Shown here one piece after another: positions 51,337 through 61,008 of a stretch of 64,000 nt of DNA. Numbering within the stretch: the first letter of the stretch is position 1; the number at the start of each line of letters is the position of its first letter. The position numbers and the translations under genes were made by a program. The notes under the pieces were generated by a model. It was not told the DNA's origin. It saw nothing but the letters and a program-made list of their open reading frames with translations, and searched no databases. Origin of the DNA: JANWHQ01 sp963775275. GTDB taxonomy: Bacteria; Pseudomonadota; Alphaproteobacteria; Caulobacterales; Caulobacteraceae. The stretch is taken from contig CAVZII010000005.1 of the NCBI GenBank assembly GCA_963775275.1, positions 1,612,001-1,676,000 of the forward strand. Reading direction: 5' to 3'.

Positions 51337-52296
51337 CTAACGCACCGCTTCGAGCGCCGCCAGGGTCTCGTCGGTGGGGCTGGGGGCGTCGACGCGGGTC
51401 GAGGGCGCGATCATGAAGCCGCGGTCCTGGCGGTCGACGCCGGCCAGGGCCCGCTCGAGCGTCTCGGGGCTCCACGGACGGCCGTGGTTGCTGAAGGCGT
51501 GCTCGGCGCTCCAGCCCTCGAACAGGAAGAGGTCGTCGCCCTCGATGCCGAAGACGCGGCCGGTGAAGCGGCAGCGCTCGGACGCCAGATAGACCACCAG
51601 CGGCGAGACGTGCTCGGGCGCCACGCGGTCGAACCCGTCCTGGACCGGCTTCATGATGTCGTCGAGCGCCGGCACGGCCAGGGTCATGCGCGTCCTTGCC
51701 ATGGGCGCGATGGCGTTCACCCGCACGCCGAGCCAGGCGAGCTCCGTGGCCGCGGAGATGGTGAAGGCGGCGACCCCAGCCTTGGAGGCGCAATAGGCCG
51801 GCGCGCCCACCGCCGGGTTCGTGCCCGCGGGCGAGGAGGTGTTGACGATGGCGCGGCCGGGCGCCGGGCCGGCCTGGAGCCAGTGGCTGGACGCCCAGTG
51901 CGACACGGCCGCCGTGCCGGTGAGGTTGACCGCGATGGTCAGCTCCCAGTCCTCGCGGGTCATCCGCTCGGTGGTGTTGAAGCGGGCGATGCCGGCGTTG
52001 TTGACCACGATGTCGAGCCGCCCGAAGGCCGCGACGGCGGCGTCCACCATGCGTCCGGCCGCGTCCCAGTCGGCGACGCTGTCGGCATTGGCCAGCGCCC
52101 GCCCGCCGCCGGCCTCGATCTCGGCGACGACCCCTTGCGCGGTGGAGGCGTCCGCGCCCTCGCCGGTGTCGCTGCCGCCAAGGTCGTTGACCAGCACCGC
52201 CGCGCCGGCCTCGGCCAGGGCCAGGGCGTGCGCGCGCCCGAGTCCGCGCCCCGCGCCGGTGACGATCGCGACCTTGCCGTCCAGAAGTCCCGCCAC
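51337..52296 (-). CDS. Short-chain dehydrogenase/reductase (long variant)
   Basis: A 319-residue NAD(P)-dependent oxidoreductase. T-G-A-G-R-G-L-G near residue 14, N-D-L-G-G, N-N-A-G, and catalytic Y-C-A-S-K are visible. It resembles SDRs related to the multifunctional 17-beta-hydroxysteroid dehydrogenase type 4. The C-terminal 60 residues are an extension. GTG at 52296 is preceded by AAGGAGA at good spacing. It is in a run with SnoaL-like, SDR and CmcJ-like genes. Confidence 0.87.
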   Translation of the reverse strand: MAGLLDGKVAIVTGAGRGLGRAHALALAEAGAAVLVNDLGGSDTGEGADASTAQGVVAEIEAGGGRALANADSVADWDAAGRMVDAAVAAFGRLDIVVNNAGIARFNTTERMTREDWELTIAVNLTGTAAVSHWASSHWLQAGPAPGRAIVNTSSPAGTNPAVGAPAYCASKAGVAAFTISAATELAWLGVRVNAIAPMARTRMTLAVPALDDIMKPVQDGFDRVAPEHVSPLVVYLASERCRFTGRVFGIEGDDLFLFEGWSAEHAFSNHGRPWSPETLERALAGVDRQDRGFMIAPSTRVDAPSPTDETLAALEAVR

Positions 52297-52360
52297 TCGG
52301 GTTCTCCTTGCCTCGTGTCGCCGCGCCGCTTGCCGGGACGAACGGCGTGAGGTGTGGACC

Positions 52361-52819
52361 TCAGCGCTTGTCGAACCTGGACAGCACCTCGCCGGCCCAG
52401 CCCATGATGTCCTTGGAGGCGATCTTCCATTCGCCGTCCACCTTGGCGACGACGTCGCGGATATGGCCGCACCAGTGCAGGTAGGGCTTGGCGGGCGGCC
52501 GGTTGATCGTCGCCCAGGCGTAGGAGCGCACCACCCAATGGTCGGGCCGGCCCTGGGGGTCGGGCTCGAACACGAACTGCGCCATCTGGTGCTGGTGGCC
52601 GGGGAAGTCCGGCCGCTCATGGAACTTGAGGACCAGCTTGCGGATCTCCTCGCGGCCCTTGCGGACCTCCAGCTCGCCGGTCGCGGTCTCCTCGGTGGCC
52701 TCGGCGTCCTCGGTGAAGAGGTCGACGTAGCCGTCGGTGTCGCCGGTATCGAGCGCCCAGCTGTAGCGGGCGTACATCTCGTAGATTTCGGTGCGGTCCT
52801 GAGCGCTGGGTCCGGGCAT
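52361..52819 (-). CDS. SnoaL-like (NTF2 fold) protein
   Basis: A 152-residue single-domain protein with the cone-shaped NTF2 pattern: E-I-Y-E-M-Y-A-R-Y-S-W-A-L-D-T-G-D, Y-V-D-L-F-T-E-D-A and an end strand W-K-I-A-S-K-D-I-M-G-W. Many such proteins in SDR clusters act as isomerases or dehydratases on ring compounds. The substrate is unknown. Confidence 0.85.
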   Translation of the reverse strand: MPGPSAQDRTEIYEMYARYSWALDTGDTDGYVDLFTEDAEATEETATGELEVRKGREEIRKLVLKFHERPDFPGHQHQMAQFVFEPDPQGRPDHWVVRSYAWATINRPPAKPYLHWCGHIRDVVAKVDGEWKIASKDIMGWAGEVLSRFDKR

Positions 52820-52839
52820 CTGGGTCTCCTTGCTGGGCG

Positions 52840-53661
52840 TCAGTCGGCGGCGGCTGCGCGGAAGGCGTCCTCGATGCGCCGGTGGCGCGCCTCGACCGCC
52901 GGCGCCATGTCGGGATGGGTCAGGGCGTAGAGGTCGCCGTCGCGGACGGACCTGACCACGAGGGCGCCGACCTCGTCCGGATCGAGCCAGCTCATCCTGG
53001 CGCCCTCTTCGCTGGTCTCCAGGTCGGTGTCGACGAGGCCCGCCGCCCCCAGCCCCGCCGGGCGGTTGCGCGAGCTGGACTTGATGTTGGTGCGGACCGG
53101 CCCGGGGCAGAGCACGGTGACGCCCACCCTGGCGCCGGAGGCCGCAAGCTCCTCGGCCAGGACCTCGCTCAGCGCCACGACGCCGAACTTGCTGACGCCG
53201 TAGCCGCCGAGGCCCGGCGCGGGCCTCAGCCCCGACATCGAGGCGGTGTTGACGATGTGCCCGCCCTCGGGATTGGCCAGCAGCAGCGGCAGGAAGACGT
53301 TCACGCCGTGTATCACGCCGAAGAGGTTGACCCCGAGCAGCCAGCGCCAGTCCGCGGCGGTCATGTCGGCGATCGGGGCGGTCGAGCCGACCCCGGCGTT
53401 GTTGCAGACCAGGTGGACCGCGCCGAAGCGGCGCAGCGTCTCGTCGGCGAGGGCCTGGACGCTTTCGAGCGAGCTGACGTCGGCCTGGACGGCGACGGCC
53501 CCGATCTCGGCGGCGGCCGCGTCCAGGGCGGCCGGCTCGACGTCGGCGATGACCACGTTCATGCCTTCGCCGACCAGGCGCCTGGCGATGCCCTTGCCGA
53601 TGCCCGAGGCCCCGCCGGTGACCACGGCCGTGCGGCTGGCGAGCTCCTGAAATCCGCTCAT
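52840..53661 (-). CDS. Short-chain dehydrogenase/reductase
   Basis: A 273-residue classical SDR. T-G-G-A-S-G-I-G-K-G near residue 15, N-N-A-G-V-G and Y-G-V-S-K (catalytic Tyr and Lys) are seen; Ser sits in N-T-A-S-M-S. It is 20 bases from the SnoaL-like gene and in the same direction, and so probably acts on the same substrate. Confidence 0.88.
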   Translation of the reverse strand: MSGFQELASRTAVVTGGASGIGKGIARRLVGEGMNVVIADVEPAALDAAAAEIGAVAVQADVSSLESVQALADETLRRFGAVHLVCNNAGVGSTAPIADMTAADWRWLLGVNLFGVIHGVNVFLPLLLANPEGGHIVNTASMSGLRPAPGLGGYGVSKFGVVALSEVLAEELAASGARVGVTVLCPGPVRTNIKSSSRNRPAGLGAAGLVDTDLETSEEGARMSWLDPDEVGALVVRSVRDGDLYALTHPDMAPAVEARHRRIEDAFRAAAAD

Positions 53662-53707
53662 GCGTCGTCCTCTTTCTCGTCCGCGCCCGCCGTCTTTGGA
53701 TGCGGCT

Positions 53708-54571
53708 TCAGTCGTAGAAGGCGAAGAACCGGGCCTCCAGGCTCGCGCGGGGCTGGGCCCCCTCGCGGCCCGGCACGTCGAACCCGGTGTGGAACGGCTG
53801 GACGGCGTGGGGGTTGGCCGAGTCGTGGCCGACGAAGACCAGCACGTCCTCGGGACCCATGTCGGAGCACCACCACCACTTGTGCCCGGGTCCGTACCGG
53901 CAGCTTCGGGCCTCGATGATCTCGAGCGCGGTGCCCTCGTCGCCGATCACCGCGTCATAGAAGATCACGTCGTCGTCGGGCACGGAGCGCCGGTCGCAGA
54001 AGGCCAGGAGGTTGTCCTGCGGCGGGTCCGAGACGGCGCGCCAGGTCTGGTAGAGCACCACGCGACCGTAGGGCGCGATCGGCCGCTCGGCGGCCTCCAG
54101 GCTGAAGCGCAGGAACCGCTCGACCGACTTTGCGGTGACGTCCAGATGGACGAAGCCGGCCGCGCCGGCCCAGGTCTGGCGCTTGGAGCGCTGGCTGAAC
54201 CGGACGGTGAGCCCGGTGGCCTGGGGGATGACCTCGCGCGCGCCGCTGATCTTGCGGATCAGCGGCGTCAGCTCCTCGTAATAGGCCCGGTTGATCGGCG
54301 GCAGGCCGGGCTGGGCGGTCATGTTCGCGTCGGCCATCTCCGGGCGGCGGGCGACGGCGCTCTGGTGGGAGGCCAGGACGAAGCCCTGGCGCTCGATGGA
54401 GACCTCGCCCGGCGCGGCCGACCTCAGGTCGCGGATCACCACCTCGTGCGGCTCGAAGGCCATGAGGTTGCGCTCGGGCTCGATCAGGTCGAACCGGCCC
54501 CGGGCGATATTCGGGTCGAAGTAGTTGATCGTGGCGCGGACGGCCGTGTCGACGGCGGCGGCCTGGCCCAT
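53708..54571 (-). CDS. CmcJ/NvfI-like oxidoreductase
   Basis: A 287-residue protein of the family that includes the cephamycin enzyme CmcJ and gibberellin desaturase-like proteins. Recognisable blocks are I-N-Y-F-D-P-N, L-I-E-P-E-R-N-L, the R-P-I-A-P-Y-G-R-V-V-L-Y-Q-T-W-R-A-V-S-D-P-P-Q-D-N-L region and W-W-W-C-S-D-M-G-P-E-D-V-L-V-F. AGGGAGG precedes the ATG at 54571. The reaction in bacteria is mostly unassigned; placement beside SDRs suggests oxidation of a cyclic compound. Confidence 0.8.
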   Translation of the reverse strand: MGQAAAVDTAVRATINYFDPNIARGRFDLIEPERNLMAFEPHEVVIRDLRSAAPGEVSIERQGFVLASHQSAVARRPEMADANMTAQPGLPPINRAYYEELTPLIRKISGAREVIPQATGLTVRFSQRSKRQTWAGAAGFVHLDVTAKSVERFLRFSLEAAERPIAPYGRVVLYQTWRAVSDPPQDNLLAFCDRRSVPDDDVIFYDAVIGDEGTALEIIEARSCRYGPGHKWWWCSDMGPEDVLVFVGHDSANPHAVQPFHTGFDVPGREGAQPRASLEARFFAFYD

Positions 54572-54646
54572 GAGTTCCTCCCTGGAGCCGATCCAGCGCA
54601 AACAGCCGACCGGGCCGCCCGGGTCAAGACGATCGTTCGTTCTGTC

Positions 54647-55817
54647 TCAATAGGGCAGGCCGACGTAGTTCTCGGCAAGCGCGGTCTGGGCCGCGGTCGA
54701 GCCGGCGAGATAGCCCAGCTCGGCGTCCTGCAGCCGCCGGTCGAAGCCGCTGGCCTCGGGGAAGCTGTGCAGGACGCTGGTCATCCACCAGGAGAACCGC
54801 TCGGCCGCCCAGACCCGCTTCAAGGCCGTCTCGGAATAGGCGTCCAGGCCCGCTGTCGAGCCCGACCGGTAGTGCTCGCAAAGGCCCCGCCACAGGTAGA
54901 AGACGTCGCTGGCGGCGAGGTTCAGGCCCTTGGCCCCGGTCGGCGGGACGATGTGGGCCGCATCGCCGGCCAGGAAGAGGCGTCCGAAGCGCATGGGCTC
55001 GGCCACGAAGCTGCGCAGCGGTGCGATCGATTTCTCGATGGAGGGGCCGGGAACCAGCCGGGCGGCGGCGTCCGGGTCGAGGCGCGCGGCGAGCTCGGAC
55101 CAGAAGCGGTCGTCGGACCAGTCCTCGATCTGGTCGTCCAGCCGGCACTGGACGTAGAGGCGGCTGCGGCTGGCCGAGCGCATGGAGCAAAGGGCGAAGC
55201 CGCGCTCATGGCGGGCGTAGATCAGCTCGGGCGAGATCGGCGCGCGGTCCGCCAGGATTCCCAGCCAGCCGAAGGGATAGACGCGCTCATAGGCCTTGAG
55301 CACCTCGGCCGGGATCATGGTGCGGCTGACGCCGTGGAAGCCGTCGCAGCCGACGATGAAGTCGCATTCCATCTCATGGTCCGCGCCGTCCTTGCGCCAG
55401 ACGAGGCGCGGCCGGTCGCCGGCGATGTCCAGCGGGGTCACGTCCTTGGCCTCATACACGGTCTGGAGCCCGGCCTCGGCGCGCGCCTGCATAAGGTCGC
55501 GGGTGATCTCGGTCTGGCCGTAGACGATCACCGCCTCGCCGGTCGAGCGCGCGGAAGTCGATGCGATGACGCGCGCCGTCGAAGCTGATCTCGATGCCGT
55601 CGTGGACCAGCCCCTCGGCATGCATGCGCTGGCCGACGCCGGCCTGGTCCAGGAGGTCGGCCATGCCCTGCTCGATGACGCCTGCCCGGATGCGGCCCAG
55701 CACATAATCGCCGCTGCGCTGCTCCAGGATGACGTTGTCGACGCCCTCGCGGTGGAGAAGCTGGCCCAGGAGCAGGCCCGACGGGCCCGCGCCGATGATC
55801 CCGACCTTGGTGCGCAT
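54647..55817 (-). pseudogene. pobA: 4-hydroxybenzoate 3-monooxygenase, with +1 frameshift
   Basis: FAD/NADPH monooxygenase that turns 4-hydroxybenzoate into protocatechuate. The N-terminal frame reads V-G-I-I-G-A-G-P-S-G-L-L-L-G up to H-R-I-D-F-R-A-L. The second frame continues T-G-E-A-V-I-V-Y-G-Q-T-E, then GCDGFHG, the FAD motif LFLAGDAAHIVPPTGAKGLN and the end. One extra base at about 55544-55545 separates them. The corrected length of 389 residues equals the family's. Assembly error or recent loss cannot be told apart here. It is divergent from the AraC-type gene. Confidence 0.85.
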
Positions 55818-55842
55818 GGCGTCCGCTCCCTGGGCGGCCTCT

Positions 55843-56008
55843 CTAGTGTGGTGGATCAGAAGTTCGCATGATGATGGCGGCGCCCTCGGCTGCGAACTTC
55901 TGATCCGTAAACCACACTAGAATCATACATTTGCTAGTGTCCTTATCGATCCCGAAGTTCGCATCTGCCTGGCAAATGCGCTGGCGAACTTCGGAATCGG
56001 GACACTAG
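55843..56008 (-). repeat. Composite two-hairpin element, copy 3 (GAAGTTCGC subfamily), in the pobA/pobR-like gap
   Basis: Hairpin B is at 55843-55920 and hairpin A at 55934-56008, the inverse of copies 1 and 2. It starts 26 bases before the pobA start codon and ends 81 bases before the AraC-type gene. It therefore occupies most of the divergent regulatory region. Confidence 0.92.
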
Positions 56009-56088
56009 CGCGAACCAGGCCCTCGGGCGATGGACAGGCCCCACCCGATCTTGGACAATCCTGACCTCGACGACGCCCAGGAGACGCC

Positions 56089-56974
56089 ATGGCGACGGTC
56101 CCGGCCTTCGCGCTCTACGGGGACAGGGACGGCTCGGTCCTCGGCGACTGGCTGCACTGCGAGTCGATCCCGGCGCGCAGCGGCCGCTACGACTGGGAGA
56201 TCAAGCCTCACCGCCATCCGCACGTCTTTCAAATTCTGCACCTCAGCGGCGGGTCGGGGACCTGCCTGCTCGAGGGGCGGCAAGCCGCGCTCGTCCCCTC
56301 GACGGCGGTCACGGTCCCGCCCGGGACGATCCACGGCTTCCGCTTCAGCCCCGACGTGCGGGGCTGGGTGCTGACGCTCATGGCCGACAGGGCCGCGCCG
56401 GTCGCGGACGCGGTCGGGCTCGGCGAGACCTACGCCCGGCCCCAGCTGATCCCCCTGGGCGACGGGCGAGGCCGCGCGGGCGGCCGCTGCGCGCCTGGAC
56501 CTGATCGCGAGCGAGGTCGGCGAGCGGCGTCCCGGCCGGGACGCCCTGATCGACGCTGAGCTGCGGAGCGTCCTGGTGCTGCTGGCCCGAAACCTGCCGG
56601 GCGCGCCCTCGGCGGAGGCCCCGAGCTCGCGGCTCGGCCGGAAGGCGGAAGAGTTCCGCCGGCTCCTGGGCCGCCATTTCCGCGAGGAGCGGTCGCTCGG
56701 CTTCTATGCCGAAAGGCTCGGCGTCTCGGAGACCCACCTGAACCGCATCTGCCGCGCGGCGCTGGGGCGCTCGGCGCTGGGCCTCATCCACGAGCGGATC
56801 CTGGCCGAGGCGCAAAGGGACCTCGCCTTCACCACCATGGGCGTGGCCGAAATCGCCCATTCCCTCGGCTTCGAGGACCCGGCCTACTTCTCGCGCTTCT
56901 TCGCCCGGCGGGCGGGAGCGTCGCCCAGGGCCTACCGGCGGGACGCCGTGCAGCGGATGGCCGGGCCGACCTAG
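56089..56974 (+). pseudogene. AraC-type activator resembling PobR, with +1 frameshift
   Basis: The N-terminal part has a cupin-like sensor domain (YDWEIKPHRHPHVFQILHL, T-V-P-P-G-T-I-H-G-F). The frame breaks in the GGG at 56464-56466: removing one G joins G-D-G-E-A-A-R-A to L-D-L-I-A-S-E-V. The C-terminal AraC HTH is intact in the second frame (E-R-L-G-V-S-E-T-H-L-N-R-I-C-R, I-A-H-S-L-G-F-E-D-P-A-Y-F-S-R-F-F). The corrected length is 294 residues. AraC-type PobR proteins activate pobA with 4-hydroxybenzoate. The stop overlaps the pirin stop (CTAG). Confidence 0.82.
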
Positions 56975-57666
56975 GCCGCGTCGACCAGCACCACCTCGGC
57001 GTCGTCGAGGGCGCGGACCTCGAGCGTCGGCTCGTCCACGATGGCCGCGCCGTCCCGGGCCTGGATCCTGACGCCATTGACCTCGATCTCGCCCTTTGCG
57101 GTCGCGAGATAGGCGTGGCGGCCCGCGGCGAGGTCGTAGGCGGCGCTCTCGCCGGGCTTCAGGCTCGCGCCCAGCACGCGGGCGTCGGCGCGGATCGGCA
57201 GGGCGCCCTCGTCGCCGAGGCCCGAGGCCAGGGGGATGAAACGGCCCGAGCGATCGGCCCTGGGGAAGGGGCGCTGGTCCCAGATGGGCGCGCCGCCGCG
57301 CTCGCGCGGGAGGATCCAGATCTGGAAGATGCGCGTGGGACCGGCCTCGCGGTTGTATTCGGCGTGGCGGATGCCCGAGCCCGCGGACATCACCTGCACG
57401 TCGCCGGCCTCGGTGCGGCCGACATTGCCGAGCGAGTCCTGATGGGTGACCGCGCCCTCGCGGACATAGGTGATGATCTCCATGTCGGCGTGCGGATGGG
57501 GCGGAAAGCCGGTTCCAGGCGCGATCTCGTCGTCGTTCCAGACGCGAAGGCCGCCCCAGCCCATGCGCTGGGGGTCGTGGTAGTCGCCGAAGGAGAAGTG
57601 ATGGCGGGTGTCCAGCCAGCCAAGGTCGAAATGCCCCAGCCGGTCCTTGGGCCTGCGTTCGATCAT
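56971..57666 (-). CDS. Pirin-family bicupin protein
   Basis: A 231-residue protein. The N-terminal cupin has the metal-binding H-H-F-S-F-G-D-Y and F-P-P-H-P-H-A-D-M-E-I-I-T-Y-V, then S-A-G-S-G-I-R-H-A-E-Y-N. Related YhhW-type proteins show quercetinase activity. The Met at 57666 is chosen because the pirin fold starts at IERRPK. It converges with the AraC-type gene, sharing four bases. Confidence 0.9.
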   Translation of the reverse strand: MIERRPKDRLGHFDLGWLDTRHHFSFGDYHDPQRMGWGGLRVWNDDEIAPGTGFPPHPHADMEIITYVREGAVTHQDSLGNVGRTEAGDVQVMSAGSGIRHAEYNREAGPTRIFQIWILPRERGGAPIWDQRPFPRADRSGRFIPLASGLGDEGALPIRADARVLGASLKPGESAAYDLAAGRHAYLATAKGEIEVNGVRIQARDGAAIVDEPTLEVRALDDAEVVLVDAA

Positions 57667-57729
57667 GGGAAAAGCCTCCTGATCACCAGATAGGAGGCCG
57701 CCGGCAAACTGCAACTGCGCCTGTTGCGA

Positions 57730-58753
57730 TTAGGCCGCCTGCTCCAGCCGCCCTTCCCATTGGCCGAGGGTCGCCAGGCCGTTCATCCGCGCCCGATGGG
57801 CGAAGGCGCGCTGGGCGGCCGCGACGTTCTCGCTCTTGCCCGACCAGGCCTTCTGGGGCGCCGCCTGCAACGCGCGGCCGTAGGAGAAGGTGAGCTTCCA
57901 GGGCAGGGGTCCGAGCTTGTTCATGGCGTCCAGGTGCGCGGTGGCCTCCTCGTCGGACTGGCCGCCGGAGAGGAAGGCGATCCCGGGCACGGCGCACGGG
58001 ACCGAAGCCTTGAGCGCCGCCACGGTGCGCATGGCCACGTCCTGGACGGCGTCCTTGCCGCCGGACGCCTTGCCGCAGATGACCATGTTGGGCTTGAGGA
58101 TCATGCCCTCCAGGGCCACGCGCTGCTCGAAGAGCTCATCGAACACGGCGTTCAGGACGAAGCGAGTGACCTCGTCGCAGCGGTCGATCCCATGGGCGCC
58201 GTCCATCAGCACCTCGGGCTCGACCATCGGAACGATCTGGTTCGCCTGGCAGAGCGCCGCATAGCGGGCCAGGGCGTGGGCGTCGGCCTTGACCGCGCCC
58301 GCCGTGGGGATCCCATCGGCGATGTCGATCACCGCCCGCCATTTGGCGAAGCGCGCGCCGCGCTCGTAGTAGGCGGCCAGCCGTTCGCCCAGGCCGTCCA
58401 GGCCCTCGGTGACGGTCTCGCCGGGGAAGCCCGCAAGCGGCTTGGCGCCCTTGTCGACCTTGATGCCGGGGATCGAGCCGGCCTGGCTGATGAGATCGAC
58501 CAGGGGCGTCCCGTCCGCGGCGTCCTGCCAGATGGTCTCGTCGTAGAGGATCACGCCCGAGATGTGCTTCGACATCGCCTCGGTCGAGCGGAACAGAAGC
58601 TCGCGGTAGTCGCGCCGGTTGGCCTCGGTGGACTCCACGCCGATGGCGTCGAAGCGCTTCTTGATCGTGCCCGAGGACTTCGTCGGCGGCGAGGATGCCC
58701 TTGCCGGGCGTCACCATCTTCTCGGCGATCTCGTTGAGCTCTGTCAGGTTCAT
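57730..58753 (-). pseudogene. fba: Class I fructose-bisphosphate aldolase, with +1 frameshift
   Basis: The frame begins M-N-L-T-E-L-N-E-I-A-E-K-M-V and reaches G-I-L-A-A-D-E near residue 24. It is then displaced by one extra base at about 58679-58680; removing it gives S-S-G-T-I-K-K-R-F-D-A-I-G-V. The rest is intact: S-G-V-I-L-Y-D-E-T-I, the GIKVDKG block and the Schiff-base Lys region I-L-K-P-N-M-V. The corrected length of 340 residues is normal. It lies beside pgk and gap. A true null seems unlikely for this gene, so assembly error is favoured. Confidence 0.87.
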
Positions 58754-58785
58754 CGGTCGGGCCCCAGTCCGAAAACGGCGCGCGT

Positions 58786-59988
58786 TCAGCGCGCCAGCGC
58801 CGCCACCCCCGGCAGCGTCTTGCCTTCCATCCATTCTAGGAACGCGCCGCCGGCTGTCGAGACGAACGTGAAGTCGGCAGCGACGCCGGCGGCGTGCAGC
58901 GCGGCGGTGGTGTCGCCGCCGCCGGCCACGGCGATCAGCCTGCCGGCCTTGCACAGCGCGGCGGCGTGGCGGGCGGCCGCCACCGTCGCCTTGTCGAAGG
59001 GCGGGACCTCGAAGACGCCGAGCGGTCCGTTCCAGACCAGCGTCCTGGACGCCTCCATGGCGTCGGTGATCTGGGCGAGCGTCTTGGGGCCCACGTCGAA
59101 GATCTTCTCTTCGGGGCCGAGCCTCGCCGGGCCGCCGAGTTCGGCGATGCGGCTGGGCGCGCCGGGCTCCAGCGCCCGGCCGACCACCACGTCCGTCGGC
59201 AGGATCAGATGGCAGCGGGAGGTTTCGGCCTTCTTCAGGATCTCGCGCGCCGTGTCGGCCATGTCCTTCTCGCAGAGCGAGGCGCCGACGTCGTAGCCCT
59301 GGGCGAAGCGAAAGGTGTTGGCCATGCCCCCGCCGATGGCCAGGACGTCGAGCTTGGCGATCAGGTGGTCCAGGAGCTCGAGCTTGGTGGAGACCTTGGC
59401 GCCGCCGACGATGCCCATGACCGGCCGCGCGGGCGAGCCCAGCGCCTTGTCCAGGTGCTCGAGTTCGGTCTGCATGGCGCGGCCGGCGAAGGCGGGCAGC
59501 AGATGCGCGATCCCTTCGGTGGAGGCGTGGGCGCGGTGCGCGGCGGAGAAGGCGTCGTCCACGTAGAGATCACCCAGGGCCGCCAGGGCGCGGGCGAAGT
59601 CCGGGTCGTTCTCCTCCTCGCCCCTGTGGAAGCGCAGGTTCTCGAGCAGCAGGACCTCGCCGTCCTTCAGGCGGGCGACGGCGGCCTCGGCCTTGGGGCC
59701 GATGCAGTCGTCGGCGAAGGCGACCGGCGCGCCGATCAGGGCTTCCAGCGGCCCCACCAGCGGCTTCAGGCTCATGGATGGGACGCGCTCGCCCTTGGGC
59801 CGGCCGAAGTGGGAGATCAGGATCACCCGCGCCCCGCCGGCGCGGAGGTCCGAAATGGTGGGCAGGGCCGCGCGAAGGCGCGTGTCGTCGGTGACCTCGC
59901 CGTCCTCCATGGGGGCGTTGAAGTCCACCCGCACGAGGACGCGGCGCCCCTTGACGTCCGCGTCGTCCAGCGTCCGGAAGCCGGGCAT
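58786..59988 (-). CDS. pgk: Phosphoglycerate kinase
   Basis: A 400-residue glycolytic kinase. R-V-D-F-N-A-P near residue 21, substrate block S-H-F-G-R-P-K-G, and the C-terminal nucleotide site G-G-G-D-T-T-A-A near residue 368 are seen. It starts 9 bases after gap ends and precedes fba in the same direction, a normal lower-glycolysis cluster. Confidence 0.95.
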   Translation of the reverse strand: MPGFRTLDDADVKGRRVLVRVDFNAPMEDGEVTDDTRLRAALPTISDLRAGGARVILISHFGRPKGERVPSMSLKPLVGPLEALIGAPVAFADDCIGPKAEAAVARLKDGEVLLLENLRFHRGEEENDPDFARALAALGDLYVDDAFSAAHRAHASTEGIAHLLPAFAGRAMQTELEHLDKALGSPARPVMGIVGGAKVSTKLELLDHLIAKLDVLAIGGGMANTFRFAQGYDVGASLCEKDMADTAREILKKAETSRCHLILPTDVVVGRALEPGAPSRIAELGGPARLGPEEKIFDVGPKTLAQITDAMEASRTLVWNGPLGVFEVPPFDKATVAAARHAAALCKAGRLIAVAGGGDTTAALHAAGVAADFTFVSTAGGAFLEWMEGKTLPGVAALAR

Positions 59989-59997
59989 GCGCCAGCT

Positions 59998-61008
59998 CTA
60001 GAGCAGCTTGCCCATGGCGATGGCGGTGTCGGCCATCCGCGTGGAGAAGCCCCATTCGTTGTCGTACCAGGCGAGCACCCGGGCGAGCTTGCCTTCGATC
60101 ACCTGGGTCTGGGGCAGGGCGACGGTCGAGGATGCGGCGACGTGGTCGTAGTCCTTGGAGACGAGCGGCGCCTCCTCCACGGCCAGCACCCCACGCAGCG
60201 GCGGGCCCTCGGAGGCCGTGCGCATGGCGTCGTTGATCTCATCGACCGTGACGTCGCGGCCGGGCACGATCTTGAGGTCCACCACCGAGACGTTCGGCGT
60301 GGGCACCCGGATCGAGGAGCCGTCGAGCTTGCCCTTCAGCTCGGGGATCACCAGTCCGATGGCCTTGGCCGCGCCCGTGGAGGTGGGGATCATGGACTGG
60401 GCCGCGGCGCGGGCGCGGTAGAGGTCCTTGTGCAGCTGGTCCAGCGAGGGCTGGTCGTTGGTGTAGGAGTGGATCGTGGTCATGTAGCCGCGCTCGATCC
60501 CGCACAGGTCGTGCAGGACCTTGGCCACGGGGGCCAGGCAGTTGGTGGTGCACGAGGCGTTGGAGACGACGATGTCGTCGGCGGTCAGGCCCTCGTGGTT
60601 CACGCCGTAGACGATGGTCTTGTCCACCCCGTCGGCCGGGGCGGAGATCAGCACCCGCTTGGCGCCCGCCTTCAGGTGGGCGGAGGCCTTGTCCTTGGAG
60701 GTGAAGATCCCGACGCACTCCAGCGCGATGTCGACGCCGAGCGCCTTGTGCGGCAGGTCAGCCGGGTCGCGGTGGGCGGTGCACTTGATGGGCCCCAGGC
60801 CGATATCGAGCATGTCCCCCTCGACCGTCACCCGGCCGGGGAAGCGCCCGTGGGTGGAATCGTAGCGCAGCAGGTGCGCATTGGTCTCGATCGGCCCGAG
60901 GTCGTTGATGGCCACGACCTCGATGTCGCGCCGCCCGAACTCGAAGATCGAGCGCAGGATGAGCCGGCCGATCCGGCCAAATCCGTTGATGGCGACTCTG
61001 AGGGCCAT
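59998..61008 (-). CDS. gap: Type I glyceraldehyde-3-phosphate dehydrogenase
   Basis: A 336-residue enzyme. N-terminal I-N-G-F-G-R-I-G-R-L binds NAD. The catalytic S-N-A-S-C-T-T-N-C-L-A-P is near residue 155, and W-Y-D-N-E-W-G-F-S is near the end. AAGGAGGAGGCGGGCA precedes the ATG. It is the first gene of the gap-pgk-fba set. Confidence 0.95.
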   Translation of the reverse strand: MALRVAINGFGRIGRLILRSIFEFGRRDIEVVAINDLGPIETNAHLLRYDSTHGRFPGRVTVEGDMLDIGLGPIKCTAHRDPADLPHKALGVDIALECVGIFTSKDKASAHLKAGAKRVLISAPADGVDKTIVYGVNHEGLTADDIVVSNASCTTNCLAPVAKVLHDLCGIERGYMTTIHSYTNDQPSLDQLHKDLYRARAAAQSMIPTSTGAAKAIGLVIPELKGKLDGSSIRVPTPNVSVVDLKIVPGRDVTVDEINDAMRTASEGPPLRGVLAVEEAPLVSKDYDHVAASSTVALPQTQVIEGKLARVLAWYDNEWGFSTRMADTAIAMGKLL

